Assembly: GCF_020164955.1 (NCBI RefSeq)
Contig: NZ_JAIUHG010000005.1
Span: 124,001-188,000 of the forward strand
Length of the DNA stretch: 64,000 nucleotides
Direction: 5' to 3'
Source: Mesorhizobium sp. CA8
GTDB taxonomy: Bacteria > Pseudomonadota > Alphaproteobacteria > Rhizobiales > Rhizobiaceae
Shown here: piece after piece, positions 7,912 through 15,550 of the stretch
How positions within the stretch are numbered: the stretch's first letter is position 1
How the letters are laid out: each line of letters opens with the position of its first letter
The notes under the pieces: model-generated
Databases searched by the model: none
Seen by the model: only the letters and a program-made list of their open reading frames with translations
Told to the model about the DNA's origin: nothing
Position numbers and translations under genes: made by a program

Positions 7912-8979
7912 TCATGGGCACGGATTGCCGACACGCTGGTGGATGGCGTCGACCGCCTTCTGCATCTCTTCCGTCCAGGTGACGTCGGCTGAGGACAGCG
8001 CCGTCTCGAGCTGCGCGGTCGTGGTCGCGCCAATGATATTCGCGGTCACGAAGGGCCGGCTCGCCACATAGGCGTTGGCGAAAAGCGCCGGCTCCATGCC
8101 GAAGGAACGCGCCAGCTCATTGTATTGAAGCAGCACTTCCGCCGCGTTCGGCGTCTCATAGCGCTGGCCGCGGTTGAAGAGCTGTGTGCGCGAACCTAGC
8201 GGCCGCGAACCATGATCGTATTTTCCGGTGAGATAACCCTGCGCCAGCGGCGAATAGGGAAGGAACGCGATCTCCTCGCGCTCGCAGACCTCGGCAAGGT
8301 TCACCTCGAAAGTGCGGTTGACGAGGTTGTAGGCATTCTGCAGCGATGCGACGCGCGGACCGGTGCCCTTCTCGGCTTCGAAGACAAAGCGCATGACACC
8401 CCAGGAGCTTTCGTTCGAAAGCCCGAGATGGCGGATCTTGCCGGCCTTCACCAGCTCCTCGAAGACGGCGAGCGTTTCGGCAACCGGCGTCTCGTCTCCC
8501 GGAGCACCTGCCGCATCCGCGCGCCGCGCCACCGCTCCGACACGCGTCGGGTTCGAGCCCCAAGGAATGTCACGGTCCGGCCAGTGGATCTGGTAGAGGT
8601 CGATATAGTCGGTGCCGAGCTTGGCCAGCGACTTCTCGACCGCGTCGAAAATGTCGGCGCGCACCAGCTTCGACGGACGATCGCCGCGGAACCATGCGTT
8701 CGCCGTGCGGCCGACCACCTTCGAGGCAAGGATGACCTTGTCGCGGTTGCCGTTGGCCTTCATCCAGCTGCCGATGATCCTCTCGGTTCGCCCTTGCGTC
8801 TCCGACTTGGGCGGGATCGGGTAAAGCTCGGCCGTGTCGATGAAATTCACCCCTCGCGAAAACGCCAGATCCATCTGCGCATGGCCTTCGGCCTCGCTGT
8901 TCTGCTGACCCCAGGTCATCGATCCGAGGCAGATTTGCGAAACAAGGAGATCGGTCCGACCGAGGCGGCGTTTATGCAT
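7912..8979 (-). CDS. tas: Tas-like NADP(H)-dependent aldo/keto reductase
   Basis: 355 residues, close in pattern to E. coli Tas: LGSMTWGQQNSEAEGHAQMD, then FIDTAELYPIPPKSETQGRT. The catalytic tetrad is visible (D and Y in the IDTAELY region, K in LASKVVG, H in YQIHWPDRD). Tas proteins also keep FLPYSPLAQGYLTGKY and NIIGATTTAQLE, both present here. The start at 8979 has GGAG seven bases upstream. It reduces small carbonyl compounds in the cytoplasm; the natural substrate is unknown. Confidence 0.88.
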   Translation of the reverse strand: MHKRRLGRTDLLVSQICLGSMTWGQQNSEAEGHAQMDLAFSRGVNFIDTAELYPIPPKSETQGRTERIIGSWMKANGNRDKVILASKVVGRTANAWFRGDRPSKLVRADIFDAVEKSLAKLGTDYIDLYQIHWPDRDIPWGSNPTRVGAVARRADAAGAPGDETPVAETLAVFEELVKAGKIRHLGLSNESSWGVMRFVFEAEKGTGPRVASLQNAYNLVNRTFEVNLAEVCEREEIAFLPYSPLAQGYLTGKYDHGSRPLGSRTQLFNRGQRYETPNAAEVLLQYNELARSFGMEPALFANAYVASRPFVTANIIGATTTAQLETALSSADVTWTEEMQKAVDAIHQRVGNPCP

Positions 8980-9095
8980 GGGGTTCTCCGGCGGGAGGTT
9001 TGCGCGGACAGCGCGGGGAGGAAATTCAAGCATAAAGCACAGGCTGGAGTTTCTCCAAGCCCTCGCTCGCAACGACTTTTGCGTGAATTGCTTGG

Positions 9096-9554
9096 CTAAC
9101 GGCGCGCCCCGGCCAGCGCCCGCCGCTTGGCCTCGTCGATCAGCATGTTGGCAACCTGCATGCGGATCATGGCGCGCTGGCGCAGATGCGGCGCGACCCG
9201 GTCCGGATGGTTGGCGAAGGCGAAATTACGGCGGATGCGACCGAAATCGGCGTTCTTGGCGGGACGGTCGAGGCCGAGCTCGCCGGCGATCGCTTCGGGA
9301 TCGATCGGCGGCAGCTTTTCCTCCGGCCAGTGCTCTTCGCCGGCAAGCGTCAGTTTCGCCTGGTCGAGAAGTGCCGCGAACTCGGCCGCGAGGTCAGCGC
9401 CTTGCTCGCGATATTCGGCGGCGACGCTCTCGCCGGCGACCTTGATGCGGCCGGAATGCAGCTCATCGGCCACGGACAGATAATCGAACGGGATAGACGG
9501 CCGGGCGCCTTCGTCCCCGCCTTTCTCCGTGGCGACGATCAGGTCGTCGAGCAA
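9096..9554 (-). CDS. J-domain-like protein (DnaJ HPD motif at C-terminus)
   Basis: 152 residues from a TTG at 9554. The C-terminal third carries a J-domain-like core RIRRNFAFANHPDRVAPHLR with the HPD tripeptide at 116-118; the N-terminus is unassigned. J-domains stimulate DnaK, but this is a divergent form seen in alphaproteobacteria. The start is uncertain: the frame stays open upstream, and a good GGGAGG (9593-9598) is spaced for an in-frame ATC at 9587, while the TTG has no clear ribosome binding site. No ATG or GTG fits. Confidence 0.6.
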   Translation of the reverse strand: MLDDLIVATEKGGDEGARPSIPFDYLSVADELHSGRIKVAGESVAAEYREQGADLAAEFAALLDQAKLTLAGEEHWPEEKLPPIDPEAIAGELGLDRPAKNADFGRIRRNFAFANHPDRVAPHLRQRAMIRMQVANMLIDEAKRRALAGARR

Positions 9555-9710
9555 CGAAGCGAAATCGAGCTTGTTCCCGGTGCCGATCTCAACCTCCCTA
9601 TCGCGGCGGCATGCAGCGATGCCGCCAAAGATAGGGCCCTCTCGTTAAGAATGAATTCTGGCGATGCTAACAATTGGCGGCTTTTCCGCCTGGCAAGACG
9701 GCATCGGAAA

Positions 9711-9742
9711 ATAAAAAGCCGGACTGCTCTTTGCAGTCCGGC
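9711..9742 (-). terminator. Intrinsic terminator on the minus strand
   Basis: A perfect 10-base stem (GCCGGACTGC / GCAGTCCGGC) with a five-base loop, followed on the minus strand by TTTTTAT. No minus-strand gene ends just before it. Either it terminates a small RNA, or it ends the long 3' tail of the DUF1993 gene. Confidence 0.8.
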
Positions 9743-9857
9743 AAGGTCGCCAGGAGTGGCGAGGAAAAAGCCAGCCATATGACGGCACGATTGGCTACGG
9801 TCGAGCCTACCGAAAAGTTTCACGGAAAATCGATTGTGGCGGAAAAAATTACTTGCG

Positions 9858-9872
9858 GCATGGCAGCCATGC
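9858..9872. promoter_or_regulatory. Operator-like palindrome upstream of DUF1127-like gene
   Basis: GCATGGC-A-GCCATGC is a perfect seven-base inverted repeat with a one-base centre, followed by TGCTGCACTGCACAA. It lies 75-90 bases before the small gene at 9948, a plausible regulator site. The regulator is not known. Confidence 0.35.
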
Positions 9873-9947
9873 AAATGCTGCACTGCACAATTTTTAGCAA
9901 ATCGCCTATATCGTGATGTCGGGAGGACCAACAGGGGCAACTGAGTC

Positions 9948-10112
9948 ATGGGGTTCTTCACCGAAATGTTCGCTCGGCCGAGGCCGCAGGAACACCAGCG
10001 TTACCGCTCGGCGCTCGCACTTCTGAACGCGATGAGCAATGCCGACCGCGCCGATATCGGCGTCAAGCCGGCGGATTTTCCGCGCATCGCGCGCGAAATG
10101 TCGATCCGCTGA
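9948..10112 (+). CDS. DUF1127/YjiS-like small basic protein (54 aa)
   Basis: 54 residues: MGFFTEMFARPRPQEHQRYR, then ALLNAMSNADRADIGVKPAD and FPRIAREMSIR. The 'ADR.DIG' turn followed by IARE matches the DUF1127/YjiS layout (usually 'D..L.DIG.....I'). In rhizobia such proteins bind RNA or influence phosphate, carbon and motility traits. The ATG is at 9948 with AGGGG 11 bases upstream. Strong upstream signals suggest a highly regulated transcript. Confidence 0.7.
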   Translation: MGFFTEMFARPRPQEHQRYRSALALLNAMSNADRADIGVKPADFPRIAREMSIR

Positions 10113-10122
10113 GCCGAACCGA

Positions 10123-10152
10123 AGAGGTTTCCCGGAGTGCTGGGAAACCTCT
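10123..10152. terminator. Perfect 11-base inverted repeat after the DUF1127-like gene
   Basis: AGAGGTTTCCC and GGGAAACCTCT flank an eight-base loop. It sits 10 bases after the stop at 10112 and 14 bases from the convergent DUF1993 stop. Neither side has a T run, so it may be a bidirectional 3'-end stabiliser or a Rho-assisted stop and not a classic terminator. Confidence 0.5.
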
Positions 10153-10165
10153 AACCACTCCAAAG

Positions 10166-10672
10166 TCAGCGATTTCCCAGAAAAGTCTGCTTGCCGAGCG
10201 GCACGCCATTGTGGCGCAGGATGTCGTAGGCCGTAGTGACGTGGAAATAGAAATTCGGCATCGCCAGGTGCAGCAGATATTGCAGGCCGGGCAGCGTGGT
10301 TTCACGCCCTCCCAGTCTCACTTCGACGGTCCGGTCCTCGGAGCCTTCCAGGTCAGCCACTGAGAAAGTCGCCAGATGATCGAGCGTCTTGGCAATCCGG
10401 GCCTGCAGCTCGGCAAAGCTCGCTTCATTGTCCTCATATTTCGGCACATCGCGGCCGGCGAGCCGCGACGGCGCGCCCTTGGCATGATCGGTGGCGATCT
10501 GGACCTGCCTGGCCAGCGCGAACATGTCGGGCGCCAGCCGCGCGGTGAGGAACACCTGCGGATCGATCTTCCGCTCGCCGGCATTCTGCTCTGCCGCGGT
10601 CAAGACGCTGGCCAGCGCCTTCAGCCTTGCGGCAAACACGCCGACCGATATGTCGTACATGGAAATGGTCAC
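10166..10672 (-). CDS. DUF1993 family protein
   Basis: 168 residues. The GTG at 10672 (reading MTISMYDISVGVFAARLKAL) has GGAGG upstream and matches the usual family start; the longer frame is rejected. Typical DUF1993 features are LAPDMFALARQVQIATDHAK, RIAKTLDHLATFS and the C-terminal LHLAMPNFYFHVTTAYDILR. The family has a DinB-like helical bundle, and the conserved histidines could bind a metal. Its function is unknown. Confidence 0.85.
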   Translation of the reverse strand: MTISMYDISVGVFAARLKALASVLTAAEQNAGERKIDPQVFLTARLAPDMFALARQVQIATDHAKGAPSRLAGRDVPKYEDNEASFAELQARIAKTLDHLATFSVADLEGSEDRTVEVRLGGRETTLPGLQYLLHLAMPNFYFHVTTAYDILRHNGVPLGKQTFLGNR

Positions 10673-10813
10673 GGGTAACCTCCGACGCGGCCCCAGCGCC
10701 GCGGGCCGAGAGCTAGCGCCTCCCACCACGATTCTTCAAGCGGTCCTGCCCACGGCGTCACCACGCCGCCGCAATCGCCGTGGTAGTATTTTCGTTACCG
10801 AGCGGAGGATTCG

Positions 10814-11863
10814 ATGAAAAGAGCCACTTTCGCAGCGACCGTCTTTTTCTCACTGGCCGGCTTCACGCAGTCCGCGCCCGCGGCGGATGCACCCTATATC
10901 GATGACCGATCAAGCGCCGAAGCGGTCGTCCGTTCGCTCTACAGCGCCATAAACCGCCACGAATTCGCCCGTGCCTGGGGCTATTTCGGCGATACGAAGC
11001 CGGCAAAAGACTTCAATGCCTTCGTCAAGGGTTACGACGGCACGGACAGCGTCGAAGTCAAGACTGGCGCTGTCTCGGAAGACGGTGCTGCCGGTAGCAT
11101 CTATTACAGCGTTCCGGTTGCCATCCAGGCGACCGACAAGAAGGGCGAGGCCAAGGTTTTCGCCGGCTGCTACACGGTCCGCCAGGTCAACGCGCAGATC
11201 CAGGAGCCGCCGTTCCAGCCGATCTTCATCGACAAGGGCGCGCTGAAGCCGTCGGCCGAGGATTTCGACAGCGCCGTGCCGGCAAGCTGCGGCGACGGTC
11301 CGCCGCCGCCGAAGAAGGACGAGGCGCTGGAACACGCCAAGAAAGCCTTCCTCGCCAGCTATGGCGACCAATGCGACAAGCAGGATCCAGAGGGCAAGCC
11401 GATCGGCGAGCCCGAGGCTCATTCCATTCATTACAAGGACAAGGACGCCCAGCCCAACGACCCGGAGCGCGAGACGCGGCTGTTCCGCTTCTTCTGCTCG
11501 ATGGCCGCCTACAACGAGACGGCGGTCTACTACATCGCCGACGATGTCAACGGCGTCTCACAGCTGCAGTTCACCGAGCCGGACCTCGACATCCGCTACG
11601 AGAACAACAACAGCGAAGGCAAGGTCGAGTCGATCCACATCATTGGTTTCAAGACCAGCGGCTGGGCGACCAACTCGGACTATGACGACAACACAAAAAC
11701 CATCACCACATCCAACAAATGGCGTGGTGTGGGAGATGCCTCGTCATCGGGAACCTACCTCTTCCGCAACGGCGATTTCTCGCTCGTCCAGTATGACGTC
11801 GATGCATCCTATGACGGGGAGCAAAATCCGCAGACAATCATCGATTACAACACCGCGCCTTGA
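10814..11863 (+). CDS. Secreted DUF1176-like protein
   Basis: 349 residues with a signal peptide (MKRATFAATVFFSLAGF, probable cleavage after residue 24 or so). Residues ~30-160 look like an NTF2-like or SH3-like extracytoplasmic domain (YSAINRHEFARAWGYF). The C-terminal half resembles DUF1176: ETRLFRFFCSMAAYNETAVY and SSSGTYLFRNGDFSLVQYDV, ending GEQNPQTIIDYNTAP. The protein is probably periplasmic; nothing suggests an enzyme. It is divergent from the DUF1993 gene. Confidence 0.75.
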   Translation: MKRATFAATVFFSLAGFTQSAPAADAPYIDDRSSAEAVVRSLYSAINRHEFARAWGYFGDTKPAKDFNAFVKGYDGTDSVEVKTGAVSEDGAAGSIYYSVPVAIQATDKKGEAKVFAGCYTVRQVNAQIQEPPFQPIFIDKGALKPSAEDFDSAVPASCGDGPPPPKKDEALEHAKKAFLASYGDQCDKQDPEGKPIGEPEAHSIHYKDKDAQPNDPERETRLFRFFCSMAAYNETAVYYIADDVNGVSQLQFTEPDLDIRYENNNSEGKVESIHIIGFKTSGWATNSDYDDNTKTITTSNKWRGVGDASSSGTYLFRNGDFSLVQYDVDASYDGEQNPQTIIDYNTAP

Positions 11864-11878
11864 GGCGCTGCAGCGCAA

Positions 11879-12778
11879 TCACGGCGCTTTCGTCAGCATC
11901 CAGTTCAGCGTGCCGCGCCAGTCGACCATGCGGATCGGCGTGCCGTGCGTGCCGGTCTCAAAGCGCACGAAGCGGGTCGGATAAGACCTCTTGGCCAGAA
12001 TCGAGCGGAAGAAGGCTTCCTGCTTCTCCACCGGGAAGACCACGTCGTGGCTACCTTGACCGAAAAACACCGGCACGCGGCGCTTGAAGGCGGGGCTGGT
12101 GAGAAAGCTGTCGTCCCACAGCGAGCCGAGCAATAGCAGCCCATTGATGCGGCCGCCCGTGTCCTTGCGCGCGGCGAGCTTCCAGCAGATCATGCCGCCC
12201 ATCGAGCCGCAGGCGACAAAGATTTTCGCGCCCGGCGATGTCTCGGCGTAGTGATCGATGAGCGCCGCGACCTGCGCCGCGCCCTTGTCGCCGAAATCCG
12301 GGAAATCCGGCGAAAGATAGAGCCCGTTGTTGGCGGCCATCAGGTTCTTGATGCGGTTGAAATTGCCGCCGAAGGTGAAGTCGTCGACGCCTTGCTTGCG
12401 GCTGCCGCCTTGCCCGTGCAGATAGAGCACGACGATGGAAGCGCCTTCCGTCCTGCCGACCGCTACATGCCTGATGTCCCCGGCGTCGGTCTTCAGCATC
12501 AGGTCCTGCTGCACCTTGCGCACACCGGGATCGGTATACTGCGCATGCACACGCCTTTCCGGCACCTCGTCACGCTGATTGATGTCGCGCACCTCGCGAT
12601 AGTCGAGGACTGTGTAGGCGCCGTTGTCGCTCGTCGACAGTGTCGCCGGATAGGCGAACAGATCGTCCTTGAACGCTTTTAGCGAAAGCGTCTGCCCCTC
12701 GGCGGCAGAGAGGGACAGCACCGTCGCGGTGATCAGAGCGAAGAAAAGTCGATAACGCAAAGCCATGCCGAGAGGCAT
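11879..12778 (-). CDS. Secreted alpha/beta hydrolase
   Basis: 299 residues with a signal peptide (LFFALITATVLSLSAAEG). The hydrolase fold is shown by VVLYLHGQGGSRKQG (oxyanion hole), nucleophile S192 in CGSMGGMICWKLA, VPVFFGQGSHDVVFPVEKQ (likely acid residue) and ETGTHGTPI (catalytic histidine). This suggests a periplasmic esterase or deacylase. The start may be the second methionine (12766). Its 3' end is 15 bases from the convergent DUF1176-like gene. Confidence 0.8.
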   Translation of the reverse strand: MPLGMALRYRLFFALITATVLSLSAAEGQTLSLKAFKDDLFAYPATLSTSDNGAYTVLDYREVRDINQRDEVPERRVHAQYTDPGVRKVQQDLMLKTDAGDIRHVAVGRTEGASIVVLYLHGQGGSRKQGVDDFTFGGNFNRIKNLMAANNGLYLSPDFPDFGDKGAAQVAALIDHYAETSPGAKIFVACGSMGGMICWKLAARKDTGGRINGLLLLGSLWDDSFLTSPAFKRRVPVFFGQGSHDVVFPVEKQEAFFRSILAKRSYPTRFVRFETGTHGTPIRMVDWRGTLNWMLTKAP

Positions 12779-12799
12779 GCGAAATTCGGCTCTGCTTTG

Positions 12800-14416
12800 T
12801 CAATCCTGCAGAACGCCGCCCGCCCCTTCCAGCGCCTCGCGCGTGTCGACATCGATCGAGGCGCCCTGCCCGATCTCGACATCGATGACGTCGAGACCTT
12901 CGGCCTCGACCAGATGCCGCGCGCCGGTATCGCCCTCGAGCTGCGCGACGGCCGCGAAAAGCGATCGCGGCAAAAGCACCGGATTGCCGCGCTTGCCCTG
13001 ATGCGACGCGCGCACCACGGAGCGGCCGCCGGAGCTGCGGAACGCATCGATCAGGCTGTCGAGATCGCGCGACGAAACGCCGGGCATGTCGCCAAGCACG
13101 ATCAGGGCGCCGGCCGCGTCGGGCGCGACCTTCGCAATGCCCGCCTTCAACGACGAAGCGAGGCCGGCGGCGAAGTCCGGATTGTCGGCGACCGTCACAC
13201 CGAGACCGGAAAGCGCGGAGCGCACGCGCTCGCGCTGGTGGCCGGTGACGACGATGGTGGCCGCGGCCTTCGAGCCCAGCGCGCGGGAGGCGGTACGGCG
13301 CACCAGCGGCTCGCCGTCAAACAGCGCCAGAAGCTTGTTCGGCCCGCCCATGCGGCTCGAACGGCCGGCGGCCAGGAGCACGATATCGACTTTCAGCGCC
13401 GACCTTGCCGGCTGCGGCGCCGGCTCGCGCGGCTGCGGCCTGGTCGGGATTTCCATCAAAAGCCCGCCAACGCCCATGCCGGCAATGTCGCCCGCCGTCA
13501 CCTCAAGCCCGGCAACCATGCGATCGAGCACCCAATCGAAGCCATTCTCTTTCGGACTGCGTGCACAGCCGGGCGCGCCGACGACGCGCTTGCCGTCGAG
13601 CGTTCCGAGCACCAGCAGATTGCCGGGATCGACCGGCATGCCCGCGCGGACGACTGTGCCCCCGGCACGCTCGATCGCGGCCGGCACGACATCGGCGAAA
13701 TCGCTCATCGCCGAGGCGCCGAAGATCACCACCATATCGTTGTCGCGCGCCAGCTGGGTTGCGGCCGCGGCGACCGGCGCGACCTCATGCGGCGTGCGCC
13801 GCTCGGCCGTCAGGCGGCCGCCGAAACGCGCCAGCCGCGCCTCGGTGACGCGCAGCGTCTTGTCGAGCACGCTCGGTTTGACGCCGGGAAGCACCGTCTG
13901 GAGGACGCCGACAGTAACGGGACGATAGGCGTTCACGGCAAAGATCTCGCGGCTGGCGCAAATCCTCACCACGCTGTCCACCAGGCTTGCGGCGACGGCA
14001 AAGGGGATGATCTTCACAGTCGCCACCATCTGGCCCTTCTCGACCGGCGCGTGCTGCGCCAGCGTCGCGATGGTGATGGCTGGATCGACGGCATTGATGG
14101 CGTCGATCATACCGGCGTCGACGGTAAAGACGCCTGAGGCTTCCGCATGCAAATTCACCCGCCCGGTCGCGGCCGGCTTGACCTCGATGTTGCGGTGACT
14201 CATGGCGGCGGCGATCCTGGCGGCAGCGGCATCCTCGCCGAGATCGTCCTCGGCAAGAACCGCCGCGACGACCTCGCCGACGCCCGCCGCCTTGAGCGCC
14301 GCGATATCCTCGCCGCTCAGCCGGTGCGCCTTGCGGAAGCGTTTTTCGCCGGCGGTGGTCGCATGCGCCAGCACCGCCCCTTCCGCCTCGTCGATCGGAA
14401 CCGGTCCGAATTTCAC
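12800..14416 (-). CDS. Molybdopterin-binding MoeA-like / MobA-like nucleotidyltransferase fusion
   Basis: 538 residues, two domains. Residues 1-330 are a molybdopterin-binding domain (MoCF type; VVIFGASAMSDFADVVPAAI, PVDPGNLLVLGTLDGKRVVG). Residues 342-538 are a MobA-like NTP-transferase (LLAAGRSSRMGGPNKLLALF at 347-366; IVVTGHQRERVR; LIVLGDMPGVSSRDLD). Such fusions add a nucleotide, often CMP, to molybdenum cofactor for xanthine-dehydrogenase-type enzymes. The GTG at 14416 overlaps the xdhC stop (GTGA), so translation is coupled. Confidence 0.88.
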   Translation of the reverse strand: MKFGPVPIDEAEGAVLAHATTAGEKRFRKAHRLSGEDIAALKAAGVGEVVAAVLAEDDLGEDAAAARIAAAMSHRNIEVKPAATGRVNLHAEASGVFTVDAGMIDAINAVDPAITIATLAQHAPVEKGQMVATVKIIPFAVAASLVDSVVRICASREIFAVNAYRPVTVGVLQTVLPGVKPSVLDKTLRVTEARLARFGGRLTAERRTPHEVAPVAAAATQLARDNDMVVIFGASAMSDFADVVPAAIERAGGTVVRAGMPVDPGNLLVLGTLDGKRVVGAPGCARSPKENGFDWVLDRMVAGLEVTAGDIAGMGVGGLLMEIPTRPQPREPAPQPARSALKVDIVLLAAGRSSRMGGPNKLLALFDGEPLVRRTASRALGSKAAATIVVTGHQRERVRSALSGLGVTVADNPDFAAGLASSLKAGIAKVAPDAAGALIVLGDMPGVSSRDLDSLIDAFRSSGGRSVVRASHQGKRGNPVLLPRSLFAAVAQLEGDTGARHLVEAEGLDVIDVEIGQGASIDVDTREALEGAGGVLQD

Positions 14417-15117
14417 GCCACCGCGCCTTTCGCTTCGAGACCGCGCGAGCGGAAGGCGTGGATGGTCTGCGCAAGCACGGCGACGGCGATCTCGGCCGGA
14501 CTGGCAGCACCGATGTCGAGGCCGATCGGCGCGTGGATGCGGGCAATCTGGTCGGCGCCGGCGCCAAGCGCCAGCAGGCGTTCGACGCGCTTGGCGTGGG
14601 TCTTGCGGCTGCCCAGCGCCCCGACATAGAAGCATCGCGCGTCGAGCGCCGCCTTCAGCGCGAAATCATCGATCTTCGGATCGTGGGTGACGGCGGCAAG
14701 GGCGGTATAGCTGTCGAGCGGCGCGCGCTTCAGCACGTCCTGCGGCCATTCGGCGTGCAGGGCGACGTCGGGGAAGCGTTCCGGGGTAGCGAAGGCGGTG
14801 CGCGGATCGATGATCTCGACCGGATAGCCGGCGATCCTGGCCATCGGCGCTAGCGCCTGGCTGATATGCACGGCGCCGATCACCACCAAACGGGGGCGCG
14901 GCAGATGCGCATTGAGGAAAAAGGTCCGCCCTTCCGCCTCCACCGATTGCGAATTGCCGGTGCGGAACGCATTGGCGATCGCCGCCCCGAGATCGCCTGC
15001 GACATGGTCGCCCTCGCGCACGATGCGGTCGCGGCCGTCGCCTAGGTCGGTGACAAGCACCGCTGCGCGGCGGGCGCGACGCTCTTCGTTCAGTGTCTTT
15101 AGAACGTAGGGGTCCAC
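14413..15117 (-). CDS. XdhC C-terminal (Rossmann) domain protein
   Basis: 234 residues. PRLVVIGAVHISQALAPMAR is the dinucleotide-binding loop and HDPKIDDFALKAAL, YVGALGSRKTHAKRVERL and HAPIGLDIGAASPAEIAVAV are the signature blocks of the XdhC C-terminal domain. XdhC-type proteins bind sulfurated molybdenum cofactor and insert it into molybdenum hydroxylases. The start is GTG at 15117, five bases after the stop of the N-terminal-domain gene, so the two halves of XdhC are separate, coupled genes. Confidence 0.88.
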   Translation of the reverse strand: MDPYVLKTLNEERRARRAAVLVTDLGDGRDRIVREGDHVAGDLGAAIANAFRTGNSQSVEAEGRTFFLNAHLPRPRLVVIGAVHISQALAPMARIAGYPVEIIDPRTAFATPERFPDVALHAEWPQDVLKRAPLDSYTALAAVTHDPKIDDFALKAALDARCFYVGALGSRKTHAKRVERLLALGAGADQIARIHAPIGLDIGAASPAEIAVAVLAQTIHAFRSRGLEAKGAVA

Positions 15118-15122
15118 GGTGG

Positions 15123-15461
15123 TCAGCCCAGCCTTTCGACATAGACCTTGATGCGGCCGCCGCAGGAAAGGCCCACCTGCCAGGCGGTCTCGTCGGCGAC
15201 GCCGAATTCCAGCATCCTGGCCTTGCCCGAGCCGATGACATCCATCGCCTCCGTCACCACCGCGCCCTCCACGCAGCCGCCGGAGACCGAGCCATGGAAG
15301 TTGCCGTCGGCGTCGATGACAAGATGGCTGCCGACCGGGCGAGGCGCCGAACCCCAGGTCTCGACCACGGTCGCGATGGCGACATCCTTGCCGTCCTTCA
15401 TCCAGCCTTCCGCGATGATCAGGGGATCGCGGGCTTCATCGAGATAAATGCTCTCGTTCAT
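15123..15461 (-). CDS. XdhC N-terminal domain protein
   Basis: 112 residues: the XdhC/CoxI small domain with TVVETWGSAPRPVGSHLVI, GSVSGGCVEGAVVTEAMDVI and LSCGGRIKVYVERLG. It is the partner half of the protein encoded immediately downstream. In many organisms the two domains are fused. The start is ATG 15461. Confidence 0.88.
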   Translation of the reverse strand: MNESIYLDEARDPLIIAEGWMKDGKDVAIATVVETWGSAPRPVGSHLVIDADGNFHGSVSGGCVEGAVVTEAMDVIGSGKARMLEFGVADETAWQVGLSCGGRIKVYVERLG

Positions 15462-15487
15462 CGTCGCTTCTCACCAAGTCTGTTTTT

Positions 15488-15510
15488 CAAGGGAAACTTT
15501 AATTTCCCTT
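15488..15510. repeat. Short inverted repeat between coxE-like and xdhC genes
   Basis: AAGGGAAA and TTTCCCTT flank a six-base loop in the 89-base gap between 15461 and 15551. There is no clear T run on the minus strand after it, so a terminator role is weak. Confidence 0.4.
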
Positions 15511-15550
15511 GGGGCCATTCCCCAGAAATATATAGCTGCAAAACATATGG

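Larger units (their letters stand above)
9588..9947. other. 360-base intergenic stretch with regulatory signals
   Basis: No supported gene lies here. It holds the ribosome binding site of the J-domain gene, a short GGCGG/CCGCC hairpin near 9677, a minus-strand terminator (9711-9742), a near-perfect palindrome (9858-9872) and an AT-rich stretch with TGCTGCACTGCACAA just upstream of the DUF1127-like gene. An open frame on the minus strand crosses the terminator and is not believed. Confidence 0.6.

Noticed and set aside
8540..8560. GGGTTCGAGCCC resembling a tRNA T-arm
   Set aside because: It is inside the aldo/keto reductase gene with no acceptor or anticodon stems around it. No tRNA gene was found in the window.
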